A DNA stretch of 64,000 nt, taken from NCBI RefSeq assembly GCF_023715225.1, contig NZ_JAMBNS010000012.1, positions 107,801 to 171,800 of the forward strand, written 5' to 3'. This document shows, in pieces, positions 8,203 to 17,115 of the stretch. Each line of letters begins with the position of its first letter. Position 1 is the stretch's first letter. The notes under the pieces are model-generated. The model did not search any database. It saw only the letters and a program-made list of their open reading frames with translations, and had not been told where the DNA came from. Source of the DNA: Robertmurraya korlensis. Its GTDB lineage: Bacteria; Bacillota; Bacilli; Bacillales; Cytobacillaceae. Position numbers and translations under genes: made by a program.

Positions 8203-8412
8203 GTATAAAATGTTGGATTTGGTAAAATATTGTTGTTGACTTTGGGAGATGCGGGAGGGAAATAGAGTATTTGTAGGAGGACGGTTGATTTTTTCATATT
8301 TTCGTGTTTTTTGAGCTGGATTTTAATAATACGGGTTGGATTTAGTTGTATATTCTATTATTATTTGACGGTTTTAGGGGCAATTCGTAGAGAGGTGTTC
8401 TCTATTTTTGGT

Positions 8413-8446
8413 TTTATTTGCGATTCTCGGATTTTATTTGCGATTC
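8413..8446 (+). repeat. two-box TTTATTTGCGATTC repeat, copy 1
   Basis: Two identical 14-base boxes start 20 bases apart (8413 and 8433). The same two-box unit recurs at 36978 and 58936. The rest of 8203-8510 is AT-rich and shows no gene. Confidence 0.75.
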
Positions 8447-8510
8447 TGAAAATTCATTTTTGATCCTCACTTTTTTCCGAACTTCAATTCCACCCACACT
8501 CCCCCTTTAC

Positions 8511-8547
8511 AAAAAAGATGAACATCGCCCTAGACAATGTCCATCTC
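8511..8547 (-). terminator. terminator of the ABC permease gene at 8555
   Basis: Minus strand AGATGGACAT pairs with ATGTTCATCT (one G-U pair), followed by TTTTTT. Confidence 0.85.
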
Positions 8548-8554
8548 TTGAAAC

Positions 8555-11143
8555 TTAAATATTCTCCTGCCTCAATACCTCAATAATATTATCCTTTTTC
8601 ACTTTTGCAATCGAGTAGAGCATGGCGGAGCTGACAATCACAAATACCGAGACAAAGCAGATTCCAAGACTTCCCCACGGAATCCAAAATGGGTAAGTAA
8701 AAGTATTCATAGTACCTTTATAAATAAGGAACATGATCCCCAGACTAATCGGCAAGCCGTACAACAAGGCTTTTAATCCATAGAAAATACTTTCATAGCT
8801 AATCATTTTATTAAAGCCCTTCTCCGTCATCCCTACAGATTTCAGCATCGCGAACTCACGCTTCCTCAGGGAAATGCCCGTTGAAATGGTATTAAATATA
8901 TTTGCAATGGAAATCGCTGTAATGAGCACAATAAATCCGTACGTAAAGACAGACAGGAGCATGAGCATCTGTTCCTCACGTTGTCTACTTTGGTACACAT
9001 TAAAAATAGATAGGTTCGGCTTTTTCATTTCCTCGATTTCCTGCTGTGTCTTCATAGGGTCAGAGGATTTTAAAAAGAGTGTAGGCTGTACAGATCCCTC
9101 TATCGATTCATTCATCAGTTGATCAATGACTTGATTAGATACAATGATATTCAGAGTCCCGAGCCCATATGAAAAGCCCCCCATTGGTAGTTGCTCAGTC
9201 AACGCTGCTATTTCAAGGTCCTCTAACGGAATCTTTTCACCCGCCTTATAATCGTCATACATTAATTTTATTGATTCACCAACTTTTGCATGGATACCGC
9301 TGGCTTCAATAAATTTACCCGTCTGTCCATCCTGATAAGTGATGGTATCGACAACGATTCCAGAAATATGTTCCGGATCAGTGAGTGGTTTTACATCAAT
9401 TCCCACCTGGTCCGTATATTTCTTTAAGCTTTCCTCATCAAGGCCAGTTAACACAAGGAAATACGGTGCTTTTCCATCCTCGTATTTTAAAGTTCCCTTT
9501 AATTCGTCAGCTACCTTCTCCTTCTCCACCAATGTGGTTAGATCTAACCTTCTTGTTACACTTGAACTCGTGACATCAGGAAGTGCTTGAATATTCCCAA
9601 AGATATCAGCCAATTCCGTTTCGGATACTCTATCAGCACCCACCTGGATATCATAGTTAACCCCGCCTTGTGATAGTACCAATGATTTCTTTAAGCTATC
9701 CGTAAAAAAAGAAACAGATAGGAACAGCACGATGCTAATTACAAGGGAAAAAACGGTCACACGATATCTACCCTTATTTCGCTTTAAATTTTTCAATCCA
9801 ATTTCTGCTTCCAAACCAAACATACGTCGAATCCATTTGGATGTCTTCACCGCTTTACTAGTAAGCTTAATATCCGAGGTTTGACGAATCGCATCTATAG
9901 CCGTTATTTTAGAAGCCTTTCTTGCCGGTATAAATGTAGAGATAAAGATCGTAATCATCGAAATAACACTAGCACCTATCATCGAATAAGGTGTGATCGT
10001 TACCTTTAATGGTTCCGATACCCCTAGCGCCCCTTCAAGAAATTGATTAATAAACCAAAAAGTGACACCCATCCCCACAATCCCTGACAAGAGACCGATT
10101 GGGATACTAATCAAACCAATAATAATTCCTTCGAAAAAAACGGAGTTTCTTTTCTGCCTTTTCGTAGCTCCCACACTAGAAAGCATTCCTAAGTGACGGG
10201 CACGCTCCGATACAGATATGGCAAAGGCATTATAAATAAGCGCAACGGAGCCTATCATAATTACTGACATAATAATCGCTAATAACGAGTATAACGTCCG
10301 GTTCAAACCGTCATTGTCCGTTACTCCATGATAGCGAAGCAATGCACTATTAAAATCAACACGTGAAATGTTATTCTCTTTTGCCAGTTGCTCTGCGTGT
10401 TTAAATAAAGATTTATTCACTTTTTCTAAAACAACCACGGCATTCACTTGATCAATTTCATCTAACCTTGAATCGTCCAAATACGTAATGACTGTGTAAC
10501 CGGGTGAAAAAGTTGGCTCCCACGAGACTCTCTTCATCACACCTACAACTGTATACTCACGCGTTACTTGATTTTGAAGCTCTTCACTGATCTCTCCTTC
10601 TGTCATTTGAAGAGAGGTTTGTTGGTCATACTCTACTTTCGTTCCTGACTCATCTATGAACATGCGATTTCCGACGGGTAAAGTAAGCTGATCACCTATC
10701 TTTAATGAAACTTTGCCATTCGACTCAATGGAATCACTAATCACCATCTCATTTTCATTCTCTGGTAGTCGTCCTTCACTTAATGTAACAGGAAACTGTT
10801 TGAATCCATCAGAACTAAATGCTTTTACAAATAGATAAGGTTTATATACGTTTTGGCTTCCCTCGAGGGGAGCGTAACCTAGATCAGAAGATAGAACCAG
10901 CTTTTTCGTTTCTTTATCAGACTGGATGATTTCTATTTGTTCCTTATTGACATCTTTATAAACGACATGCCATTCTCCATCCATTGAGATCGCCTGTCTT
11001 TTTAGTAAATCCAAGAAAGAAGCACCTAATGTCATAACAGCCGTCACCATTGCAACGGAGATGATGACGCCGATGATGGTGACCAACGTTCTTCTTTTGT
11101 TCTTTTTTAAATGCCTGATGGTCAGCTTGTTGACAATATTCAC
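8555..11143 (-). CDS. FtsX/MacB-type ABC transporter permease, 862 residues
   Basis: Large permease with two FtsX-like halves. A first membrane helix at about residues 22-45 is followed by a long extracytoplasmic domain and three helices (about 285-420). The pattern then repeats with a helix near 465-490, a second ectodomain, and three helices in the last 130 residues. It overlaps the ATPase gene by four bases. Members move lipids or peptides or shed them from the membrane using mechanical force. With the two-component pair upstream it forms a probable antimicrobial-peptide or envelope-stress module. The substrate cannot be read from the sequence. Confidence 0.9.
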   Translation of the reverse strand: MNIVNKLTIRHLKKNKRRTLVTIIGVIISVAMVTAVMTLGASFLDLLKRQAISMDGEWHVVYKDVNKEQIEIIQSDKETKKLVLSSDLGYAPLEGSQNVYKPYLFVKAFSSDGFKQFPVTLSEGRLPENENEMVISDSIESNGKVSLKIGDQLTLPVGNRMFIDESGTKVEYDQQTSLQMTEGEISEELQNQVTREYTVVGVMKRVSWEPTFSPGYTVITYLDDSRLDEIDQVNAVVVLEKVNKSLFKHAEQLAKENNISRVDFNSALLRYHGVTDNDGLNRTLYSLLAIIMSVIMIGSVALIYNAFAISVSERARHLGMLSSVGATKRQKRNSVFFEGIIIGLISIPIGLLSGIVGMGVTFWFINQFLEGALGVSEPLKVTITPYSMIGASVISMITIFISTFIPARKASKITAIDAIRQTSDIKLTSKAVKTSKWIRRMFGLEAEIGLKNLKRNKGRYRVTVFSLVISIVLFLSVSFFTDSLKKSLVLSQGGVNYDIQVGADRVSETELADIFGNIQALPDVTSSSVTRRLDLTTLVEKEKVADELKGTLKYEDGKAPYFLVLTGLDEESLKKYTDQVGIDVKPLTDPEHISGIVVDTITYQDGQTGKFIEASGIHAKVGESIKLMYDDYKAGEKIPLEDLEIAALTEQLPMGGFSYGLGTLNIIVSNQVIDQLMNESIEGSVQPTLFLKSSDPMKTQQEIEEMKKPNLSIFNVYQSRQREEQMLMLLSVFTYGFIVLITAISIANIFNTISTGISLRKREFAMLKSVGMTEKGFNKMISYESIFYGLKALLYGLPISLGIMFLIYKGTMNTFTYPFWIPWGSLGICFVSVFVIVSSAMLYSIAKVKKDNIIEVLRQENI

Positions 11144-11823
11144 GGACGAATCACCTCATCCTTGGTGATCTTGCCATCTTCTATTGCAATGACACGATCA
11201 GCCTGTAGGGCAATTCGCTCATCATGAGTGATTACGATCAATGTCTGTTGGTACGTTTTATTAAACCTTTTTAATAAATCGATAATCTCCTCACTATTTT
11301 TACTATCTAAATTTCCCGTTGGTTCATCTGCTAACATAATTGCGGGATTACTAATCAACGCTCGGCCGATCGACACACGCTGCTGCTGCCCGCCAGAAAG
11401 CTGATTAGGAAGATGTTGCAATCGATTTTGTATATTTAAAATACTCACGATCTCTTCAAACTGCTTATTATCCACTCGATGACCATCTAAAAGAAGAGGG
11501 AGAGTGATGTTTTCCTCCACGGTTAAAATAGGAATCAAGTTATAAAATTGGTAGATTAGTCCGATTTGTCTTCTCCGAAAAATGGCTAACTGTGTTTCAT
11601 TAAGCTCATAGATATCTGTGTTATCAACAAATACCTTCCCACTCGTCGGTCTATCGACACCACCTAAAAGATGCAGTAAAGTAGACTTCCCAGATCCCGA
11701 TGGCCCAATAATGGCCACAAATTCTCCTTTATTAATGGAAAAAGACACATCATCGAGCGCCTTAACCGCTGTTTCTCCTTTTCCATACACCTTAGATAAA
11801 TGTTCAATTCGTAAAATTTCCAT
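11140..11823 (-). CDS. LolD/MacB-type ABC transporter ATP-binding protein
   Basis: A 227-residue ATPase with Walker A GPSGSGKST, the Q-loop region YQFYNLIPILTVEEN, signature LSGGQQQRVSIGRAL, Walker B IMLADEPTGNLD and switch histidine VITHDE. These are the hallmarks of the MacB/LolD/BceA class that pairs with FtsX-type permeases. A GGAGGGACAGG ribosome site precedes the ATG. A putative promoter with -10 TATACT (11856-11861) and upstream phased repeats separates it from the kinase gene, suggesting induction by the adjacent regulator. Confidence 0.93.
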   Translation of the reverse strand: MEILRIEHLSKVYGKGETAVKALDDVSFSINKGEFVAIIGPSGSGKSTLLHLLGGVDRPTSGKVFVDNTDIYELNETQLAIFRRRQIGLIYQFYNLIPILTVEENITLPLLLDGHRVDNKQFEEIVSILNIQNRLQHLPNQLSGGQQQRVSIGRALISNPAIMLADEPTGNLDSKNSEEIIDLLKRFNKTYQQTLIVITHDERIALQADRVIAIEDGKITKDEVIRP

Positions 11824-11872
11824 CCTGTCCCTCCATTACGTCCTTGATACGTTTTAGTATATCGCCCGAAAA

Positions 11873-11910
11873 TGACTATCAAGTGACTAATAAGGTGACA
11901 ATTTTGTCAC
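11873..11910 (-). promoter_or_regulatory. phased TGACTA repeats and TGACA dyad, candidate operator of the ABC genes
   Basis: On the plus strand TGACTA begins at 11873 and 11884 and TGACA at 11896, an 11-12 base period. The last forms a dyad, GTGACA-ATTT-TGTCAC (11895-11910). OmpR-family regulators bind direct repeats at about 11 bases, and Bce-type regulators bind TnACA-N4-TGTnA dyads. It lies upstream of a -10 TATACT with a poor -35, as expected of an activated promoter. Confidence 0.55.
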
Positions 11911-11919
11911 TTAAGGCTA

Positions 11920-12912
11920 TTACTTAAATATTTTAAAAAGAAACGTGGTCCCGACCCCTTCTTTACTTTTTACCTCAAGTGTTCCATTCTGCCTTGTAAT
12001 CATGCTGTGTGCCATCGCCAATCCAATTCCCACACTCTCTTCACTAGCATTCTTCCCTTTATAAAAACGCTGGAACACATACGGAAGATCGGCCTTCGCA
12101 ATTCCCTCTCCATTATCCACAATCGAAATTTCTGTAAAAAGGGGATTCTCCGTATATTGTATTCGTATCTCTCCCCCTTCTTTTGTGTGCTCCACAGCAT
12201 TTTTCAGCACATTAATGAGCGCCTCCCTAGTCCAATGGAAGTCACCCAGAAAAGAAACATCTTCTACACCATCAATGATTAATTTCTGGTCTTTTATATC
12301 CATGGGAATTAATAATGGTTCAACCGATTTTTCAATCAGCTGCTTCACGTTTACTGGATCCTTTTTAAACGTGACGGTCCCGGCATCTAGTTTTGAAAGT
12401 TTTAATAAAGAAGATACTAACCATTCGATTCGTTCTAACTGGACCTGTATATTTTTCGTGAATTCTTTTCGCTTTCCTTCTGATAAGGTAGAGGCACTTA
12501 GTAGATCAGCCATTACCATCATAGAGGTTAATGGCGTCTTTAACTGATGAGAGATATCGGAAATTGCATCTGTTAAGTGTACCTTATCCCTTTGCAGCAA
12601 TTTCTTATGCTCAGAAAGCATGATGGTAACTTTGTATATTTCAGTTTTTAAAATACTGAGCTCCCCTTCATAGTTATCACGAATATCAAGTGATGTTCCA
12701 CCTGAACTTATTTTCCGAAGATAACCAGAGAGTTTCTTAATTTCAATATAGCGCCAGCAAGTAAATACAAGGCTGCTAGCAATAAATAGGAGGGTGGTCA
12801 GTACAATCAGGAAAACTGGTTCTATGAGTGATAGAGAAGCAACGACAACAGCTGTTCCTCCAATAAGGAGTTGCAAAAGGACAAAAAGCTGAAACTCTCG
12901 ATTTCTTAACAT
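11920..12912 (-). CDS. sensor histidine kinase with short periplasmic loop
   Basis: Two membrane helices (about residues 8-26 and 30-52) are joined by a very short loop, so there is almost no external sensor. A linker leads to the HisKA box AISDISHQLKTPLTSMM, then the HATPase N box (NVLKNAVEH), G1 (DNGEGI) and G2 (GIGLAMA). It begins one base after the regulator stop codon. Kinases of this intramembrane type usually sense through a partner transporter, which fits the adjacent ABC genes. Confidence 0.92.
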   Translation of the reverse strand: MLRNREFQLFVLLQLLIGGTAVVVASLSLIEPVFLIVLTTLLFIASSLVFTCWRYIEIKKLSGYLRKISSGGTSLDIRDNYEGELSILKTEIYKVTIMLSEHKKLLQRDKVHLTDAISDISHQLKTPLTSMMVMADLLSASTLSEGKRKEFTKNIQVQLERIEWLVSSLLKLSKLDAGTVTFKKDPVNVKQLIEKSVEPLLIPMDIKDQKLIIDGVEDVSFLGDFHWTREALINVLKNAVEHTKEGGEIRIQYTENPLFTEISIVDNGEGIAKADLPYVFQRFYKGKNASEESVGIGLAMAHSMITRQNGTLEVKSKEGVGTTFLFKIFK

Positions 12913-12913
12913 A

Positions 12914-13591
12914 CTACTCTCCCATCTTGTAACCCAATCCGCGAATGGTTTTGATGATCATTGGATGTTGCGGATCATCCTCTAGCTTTTCTCGTAATCT
13001 TTTTATGTAAACGGTCAGTGTATTATCGTTTACAAAGTCACCAGCCACATCCCAAATCTGTTCTAATAACTGACTTCTTGATAGCACTTGTCCATAATGG
13101 TTCGCAAAAATCAGGAGTAGGCGGTACTCTAGTGCAGTTACTTGAATCTCCATCCCATTTTTATATACTTTTCCCTCTAAGGTATTGATTCGTATGGATT
13201 CAATATCCAACATTGACTGGGTCTGCTTTTGATAGCGACGTAGGACGGTTTTTATACGAGACAAAAGCTCACGAATTCTGAATGGCTTTGTAATATAGTC
13301 ATCCGCCCCCATATCTAACCCCATGACCACATTCCCCTCATCATCAATAGCAGTTAAAAAGATAACAGGCACATCACTATGTTCTTTTACCAATCGGCAA
13401 AGGTCATAACCACTTCCGTCTGGTAGTGATAAATCAAATAAACAGAGGTCAATTTCATTCAGTTTTTCCTTGATAACCTTCTTTGCTGATTCCACATTGT
13501 AACAAAGTATGGTTGAAAACTGATCCTGCTGGAGAGAGTATTCGAGACCTGAAGCAATGATTTTATCATCCTCGACGAGTAATATGTTCAT
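12914..13591 (-). CDS. OmpR/PhoB-family response regulator
   Basis: The receiver domain begins MNILLVEDD, with the phospho-acceptor Asp in LCLFDLSLPDGSG near residue 53 and the conserved Lys in DYITKPF. The winged-helix domain covers residues 125-225 and ends IKTIRGLGYKMGE. It is the first gene of the four-gene unit with the kinase at 11920 and the ABC genes, and probably binds the phased repeats at 11873-11910. Confidence 0.94.
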   Translation of the reverse strand: MNILLVEDDKIIASGLEYSLQQDQFSTILCYNVESAKKVIKEKLNEIDLCLFDLSLPDGSGYDLCRLVKEHSDVPVIFLTAIDDEGNVVMGLDMGADDYITKPFRIRELLSRIKTVLRRYQKQTQSMLDIESIRINTLEGKVYKNGMEIQVTALEYRLLLIFANHYGQVLSRSQLLEQIWDVAGDFVNDNTLTVYIKRLREKLEDDPQHPMIIKTIRGLGYKMGE

Positions 13592-13664
13592 TTAACGACA
13601 CCCAATTCTTAACAAAAATATGTACTATGTCTATCATATGGCAATCCGTTATATTCTCCAAGTA

Positions 13665-13697
13665 TAAAAAGAGGAGGACCCCAAGTTAGGGCCCTCC
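13665..13697 (-). terminator. terminator of the MFS efflux gene
   Basis: Minus strand GGAGGGCCC pairs with GGGTCCTCC across a short loop, then CTTTTTA. Confidence 0.85.
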
Positions 13698-13708
13698 AGC
13701 AAAATTTA

Positions 13709-15250
13709 TTAATTTTCAGCTAGCTTCGTAGATACAATCTTTGGCTCTTCTTTTTCTTCTATTGGATCCTCTGCTTGTGTCACACGTTTGATAAAGAATG
13801 CGAGGATGAATGCGACAATAGAAATCCCTGTAGCTACTAGGAAGGCATCATTAATTCCTTCGAGCATCGCCTTCATCATAATCTGTTCTTTCATTTGAGC
13901 GATCATTTCAGCAGTTGGCTGAGCAGCTCCTGCTCCTTGACCTGCAGCCGTCTTCATGGCTTCGTCAGCAATTTCTTTTGCGTGTGTTTCTGTACGATTA
14001 GACATAACGGTAACAAGTAATGCCGTTCCGATTGCCCCTGCCACTTGGTTTAACGTATTGTTCATTGCCGTACCATGTGGATAGAAACGCGTCGGAAGCT
14101 GATTTAATCCGTTTGTTGAAACTGGCATCATAACAAATGACATCCCGATCATTCGAACCGTATAAAGAATTACTAAATGCGTATAACTTAAGTCTGCTGT
14201 TAGCTGACTAAACTCATACGTAGTGATTACCGTGATTCCTAGACCAATTAGCGCCAATACTCGACCACCAAATTTATCAAACAATCTCCCTGTAATAGGT
14301 GACATAATCGCCATGGCGACGGCACCTGGTAGGAGCATTAACCCTGCATCCATTGGAGAAATTCCACGAATGGTCTGAACATAAATCGGAATAAGAATCA
14401 TCCCTGAGAATAATGCCATGTTTGTTACCATGGATATAGTAGATGACAAGGCAAACATCGGGTATTTAAACACTTTAAAGTTTAACAACGGATTGTCTTG
14501 TTTCAATTGCTTAATAATAAAAGTTACTAGCGCAATGAAACCAACTGCAATTGCTAGGTACACATGCGGGCTGTCCCAACCCTTGCTTCCTGCCGAGCTG
14601 AAGCCGTAAAGAATTCCACCAAATCCAATACTTGATAAAACTAAAGAAAAAAAGTCTAAACGAAGATTGCTCTTTTCTTTCTTATCTTTTAAAAGGAAGA
14701 ATCCGATTAATACCACTAACACTGAAATAGGTGTAATAAAGTGGAAAAGCATTCTCCAATCATAGTGTTCGATAATCCATCCAGATAAAGTTGGTCCAAT
14801 CGCTGGGGCGAACATGATAATTAAACCAAATACCCCCATCGCTGTTCCCCTTTTTTCAATCGGAAAGCTAACGAGCATAACGTTCATAAGCAATGGCATC
14901 ATAATGGCAGATCCTGATGCTTGAAGCATACGTCCTGCTAAAAGAATCGGAAATTCGTGAGCCACACCAGCCACTAATGTACCAATCGTGAATAAACTCA
15001 TGGCGACTAAAAATAAATTTCGAACAGAATATTTCTGTATCAAGAAGGCAGTGGCCGGAATTAATATTCCGTTAACAAGCATGAAACCAGTAGTTAACCA
15101 CTGAACGGTTGCAGCTTCTACCTCTAAATCCTTCATGATCGATGGCAAAGCAATATTTAATAAGGTGTTATTTAAAAACGTAATGAATGCCCCAATTAAC
15201 AGAACTCCAATAATTCCGTATGGCGGCCGTTTATCTTGTTTCTCAGCCAT
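13709..15250 (-). CDS. MFS drug efflux pump, DHA2 (EmrB/QacA) family, 14 helices
   Basis: A 513-residue proton-coupled exporter. Hydrophobicity shows about 14 membrane helices. Motif LAGRMLQASGSAIMMPL (helix 4, family motif with Arg and Gly) and GLIIMFAPAIGPTLSGWI (helix 5, antiporter motif C) mark a drug:H+ antiporter. The C-terminus is charged and cytoplasmic. It is divergent from a TetR regulator, a common layout for inducible multidrug pumps. A ribosome site AGGAGG precedes the ATG. The substrate range is unknown. Confidence 0.93.
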   Translation of the reverse strand: MAEKQDKRPPYGIIGVLLIGAFITFLNNTLLNIALPSIMKDLEVEAATVQWLTTGFMLVNGILIPATAFLIQKYSVRNLFLVAMSLFTIGTLVAGVAHEFPILLAGRMLQASGSAIMMPLLMNVMLVSFPIEKRGTAMGVFGLIIMFAPAIGPTLSGWIIEHYDWRMLFHFITPISVLVVLIGFFLLKDKKEKSNLRLDFFSLVLSSIGFGGILYGFSSAGSKGWDSPHVYLAIAVGFIALVTFIIKQLKQDNPLLNFKVFKYPMFALSSTISMVTNMALFSGMILIPIYVQTIRGISPMDAGLMLLPGAVAMAIMSPITGRLFDKFGGRVLALIGLGITVITTYEFSQLTADLSYTHLVILYTVRMIGMSFVMMPVSTNGLNQLPTRFYPHGTAMNNTLNQVAGAIGTALLVTVMSNRTETHAKEIADEAMKTAAGQGAGAAQPTAEMIAQMKEQIMMKAMLEGINDAFLVATGISIVAFILAFFIKRVTQAEDPIEEKEEPKIVSTKLAEN

Positions 15251-15283
15251 ATATGTTCCTCCTATACTATAAGTCCAATAAAA

Positions 15284-15327
15284 TGTACTGCTGTTATATA
15301 CTTTACATATATTATACCGTCAGTACA
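15284..15327 (-). promoter_or_regulatory. efflux-gene promoter with TGTACTG inverted arms, candidate TetR site
   Basis: On the minus strand a -10 TATAAT (15311-15316) is preceded by TGTACTG (15321-15327), whose inverted partner lies at 15284-15290 (centres 37 bases apart). A smaller dyad TAC-TGACG-GTA overlaps the spacer of the promoter. Position in the divergent interval suggests repression by the adjacent TetR protein. Confidence 0.45.
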
Positions 15328-15363
15328 AAAAATGCAATGAAAAAACACAGCTAAATTATGGGT

Positions 15364-15392
15364 TTGTAACCTTCAGAAAAATAAGTTACTAT
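15364..15392 (+). promoter_or_regulatory. sigma-A promoter of the tetR gene
   Basis: TTGTAA (15364-15369), a 17-base spacer, and TACTAT (15387-15392). The predicted start near 15399 makes a GTG start at 15404 unlikely and supports the ATG at 15431. Confidence 0.7.
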
Positions 15393-15430
15393 ACATTTAT
15401 ACAGTGAGTCCAAATACTAATTCAGGTGAT

Positions 15431-16294
15431 ATGATGAATGATCGGAAGCAACACGTTATCAATACAGCCCACAAGCTTTTTGTTGAAAAGGGATTTCAAG
15501 CAACTTCCATTCAAGACATTTTAGACTATAGTAGTATTTCTAAAGGAACCTTTTATAATTACTTTTCCTCTAAAAACGAGCTACTCATGGCTATTTTTCG
15601 CGTGATACAAAAAAAGTTTGAGCATGAGAGAAACGAACTTTTAATCGGAAAAGACCCGTCAGATATTGAAGTGTTCATTAAGCAAATGGAGCTGCAAGTA
15701 AAGACCAATCGGGCAAGTAACCTTATTCCTTTATATGAAGAAGTGTTATTTTTAAATGATTCTGAGTTAAAAAAGTTTATAAGTGATTTTCAATTGCGAA
15801 TGTTACGATGGGTGTACGAGCGCTTTCATGAAATTTTCGGCGAGAGCATGAAACCCTATCTTCTTGATGCTGCCATTATGTTTACAGCTATTTTCCACCA
15901 TAATCTTAAGTATGAGCGAATGGCGAATAGCTTAAAAAGCAATCCTGAACGGGTGGTAAGATATAGTGTTAATCGATTGTTGGCTCTAATGAAGAATGTA
16001 GGAGAAACCGGGGAGCAACTTCTTCCACCGGAACTGTTGGATGATTGGTCTCCTTCTTGCCATAAGAAAGATAAAACTTATCAAGAAAAGCTTACTCTTG
16101 AAATCATGAGTCTAAAAAAAGAGAGCATGAATAGGCCTGATACTGTGAAATATATCGAGCTACTCGATTTCATCTTAGAGGAGCTTTTGCAACCTAATAA
16201 TAAGAGGAATTTTGTAGTGGAGAGTGCTTTATCAACCTTAGAGGAACACTTCGGAAAAGCAAAATTACAACCATTACGTTCGTATTTAAAATAA
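15431..16294 (+). CDS. TetR/AcrR-family transcriptional regulator
   Basis: The N-terminal HTH is clear: HVINTAHKLFVEKGFQATSI, then DILDYSSISKGTFYNYFSSK. The ligand-binding domain is long (about 288 residues in total) and mostly helical. The start at 15431 or 15434 follows AGGTGAT and gives the usual short N-terminus. It is divergent from the QacA-like pump at 13709-15250, so it most likely represses that pump and possibly itself. The effector cannot be predicted. Confidence 0.9.
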   Translation: MMNDRKQHVINTAHKLFVEKGFQATSIQDILDYSSISKGTFYNYFSSKNELLMAIFRVIQKKFEHERNELLIGKDPSDIEVFIKQMELQVKTNRASNLIPLYEEVLFLNDSELKKFISDFQLRMLRWVYERFHEIFGESMKPYLLDAAIMFTAIFHHNLKYERMANSLKSNPERVVRYSVNRLLALMKNVGETGEQLLPPELLDDWSPSCHKKDKTYQEKLTLEIMSLKKESMNRPDTVKYIELLDFILEELLQPNNKRNFVVESALSTLEEHFGKAKLQPLRSYLK

Positions 16295-17114
16295 CAAAGC
16301 TAGCAGGTCATAGGCTAAAGGGTTCCGTTTTGAAGTACTTTTCATAAAATACGTGCCGAAATGACAGTCGTATTGGCATCGTTATTGGTATATAAAAAAG
16401 GAAAACTCGCCATATCATTGTTGGCGAGTTTCTTTATTATGAATCCAAAAACGGTATTTATATAAAACCTAACTTACCTGTGATACGGTTCACCGTAATG
16501 CATCAAAATGAGGTTCTCTTGGATTATTGAGATAAAACTCACTCCCTTTTAAATAAGATGTCTTGTCCTTAATCGAGTAACTAACAAAAGGAAAATAAGC
16601 GGAGATTTTTCGGTTAAATGCAGAATGGAACTCGTTTCGGGGTAAATAAGGGGAGGATTTCCGCTTATGCAAAACAAAATCCCCCATTTTCGAATTTTTC
16701 GAGCCAATAGGCGGAATCTCTCCATCTATTTAAGCCTTTTTCAATAATAATTACCAATTAAGCGGAATTTCTCTGTCTATTTATCAGCTCGGGTGCTTAA
16801 CCTGATCCCCCAACCGATAAGTGCGGACCCTCTTGATCCTAGATGCGGGAATCAGCAGCTATTTATCGACCAGTTTATAAAGATCGAAACGGCACTGGAA
16901 AATGACAGGAGTTTTAACCCTCTTTTTAAATTGCACAATACTTAATGTCCGTTATTATGATGTTAATTGCTATGTCAAAGTTAATGGGATTTCGTAGAAA
17001 CGTTAATAAATAAAGAAAAGACGTATTCCAAATTGATATGACTTTTCTTGTGTATTTTAATAAGAAAGTCCCCGAAAACGGAACCCTTTAGTCATGGGCC
17101 TGCTAGCTTTTTGT
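16293..17114. repeat. 820-bp gene-free segment bracketed by long imperfect inverted repeats
   Basis: The left arm (about 16293-16365) and right arm (about 17040-17114) are inverted copies sharing AAGCTAGCAGG, CTAAAGGGTTCCGTTTT and AAAATAC in order, with similarity fading over 60-80 bases. The bracketed DNA holds no convincing gene. It contains short direct repeats of the type GCGGAAT-TCTC-TCTATTTA (near 16712 and 16760). The layout resembles terminal inverted repeats of a decayed or non-autonomous mobile element. Two opposed copies of a dispersed repeat is the alternative. Confidence 0.5.
16400..16438 (+). terminator. hairpin terminator downstream of tetR
   Basis: AAACTCGCC pairs with GGCGAGTTT over an 11-base loop and is followed by a T-rich tail. 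A nearly identical stem (ACTCGCC/GGCGAGT) is found at 43372-43415. Confidence 0.75.
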
Positions 17115-17115
17115 T

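Noticed and set aside
16490..16687. 65-codon frame inside the inverted-repeat segment
   Set aside because: No convincing ribosome site, no recognisable domain, and it lies on short repeats.
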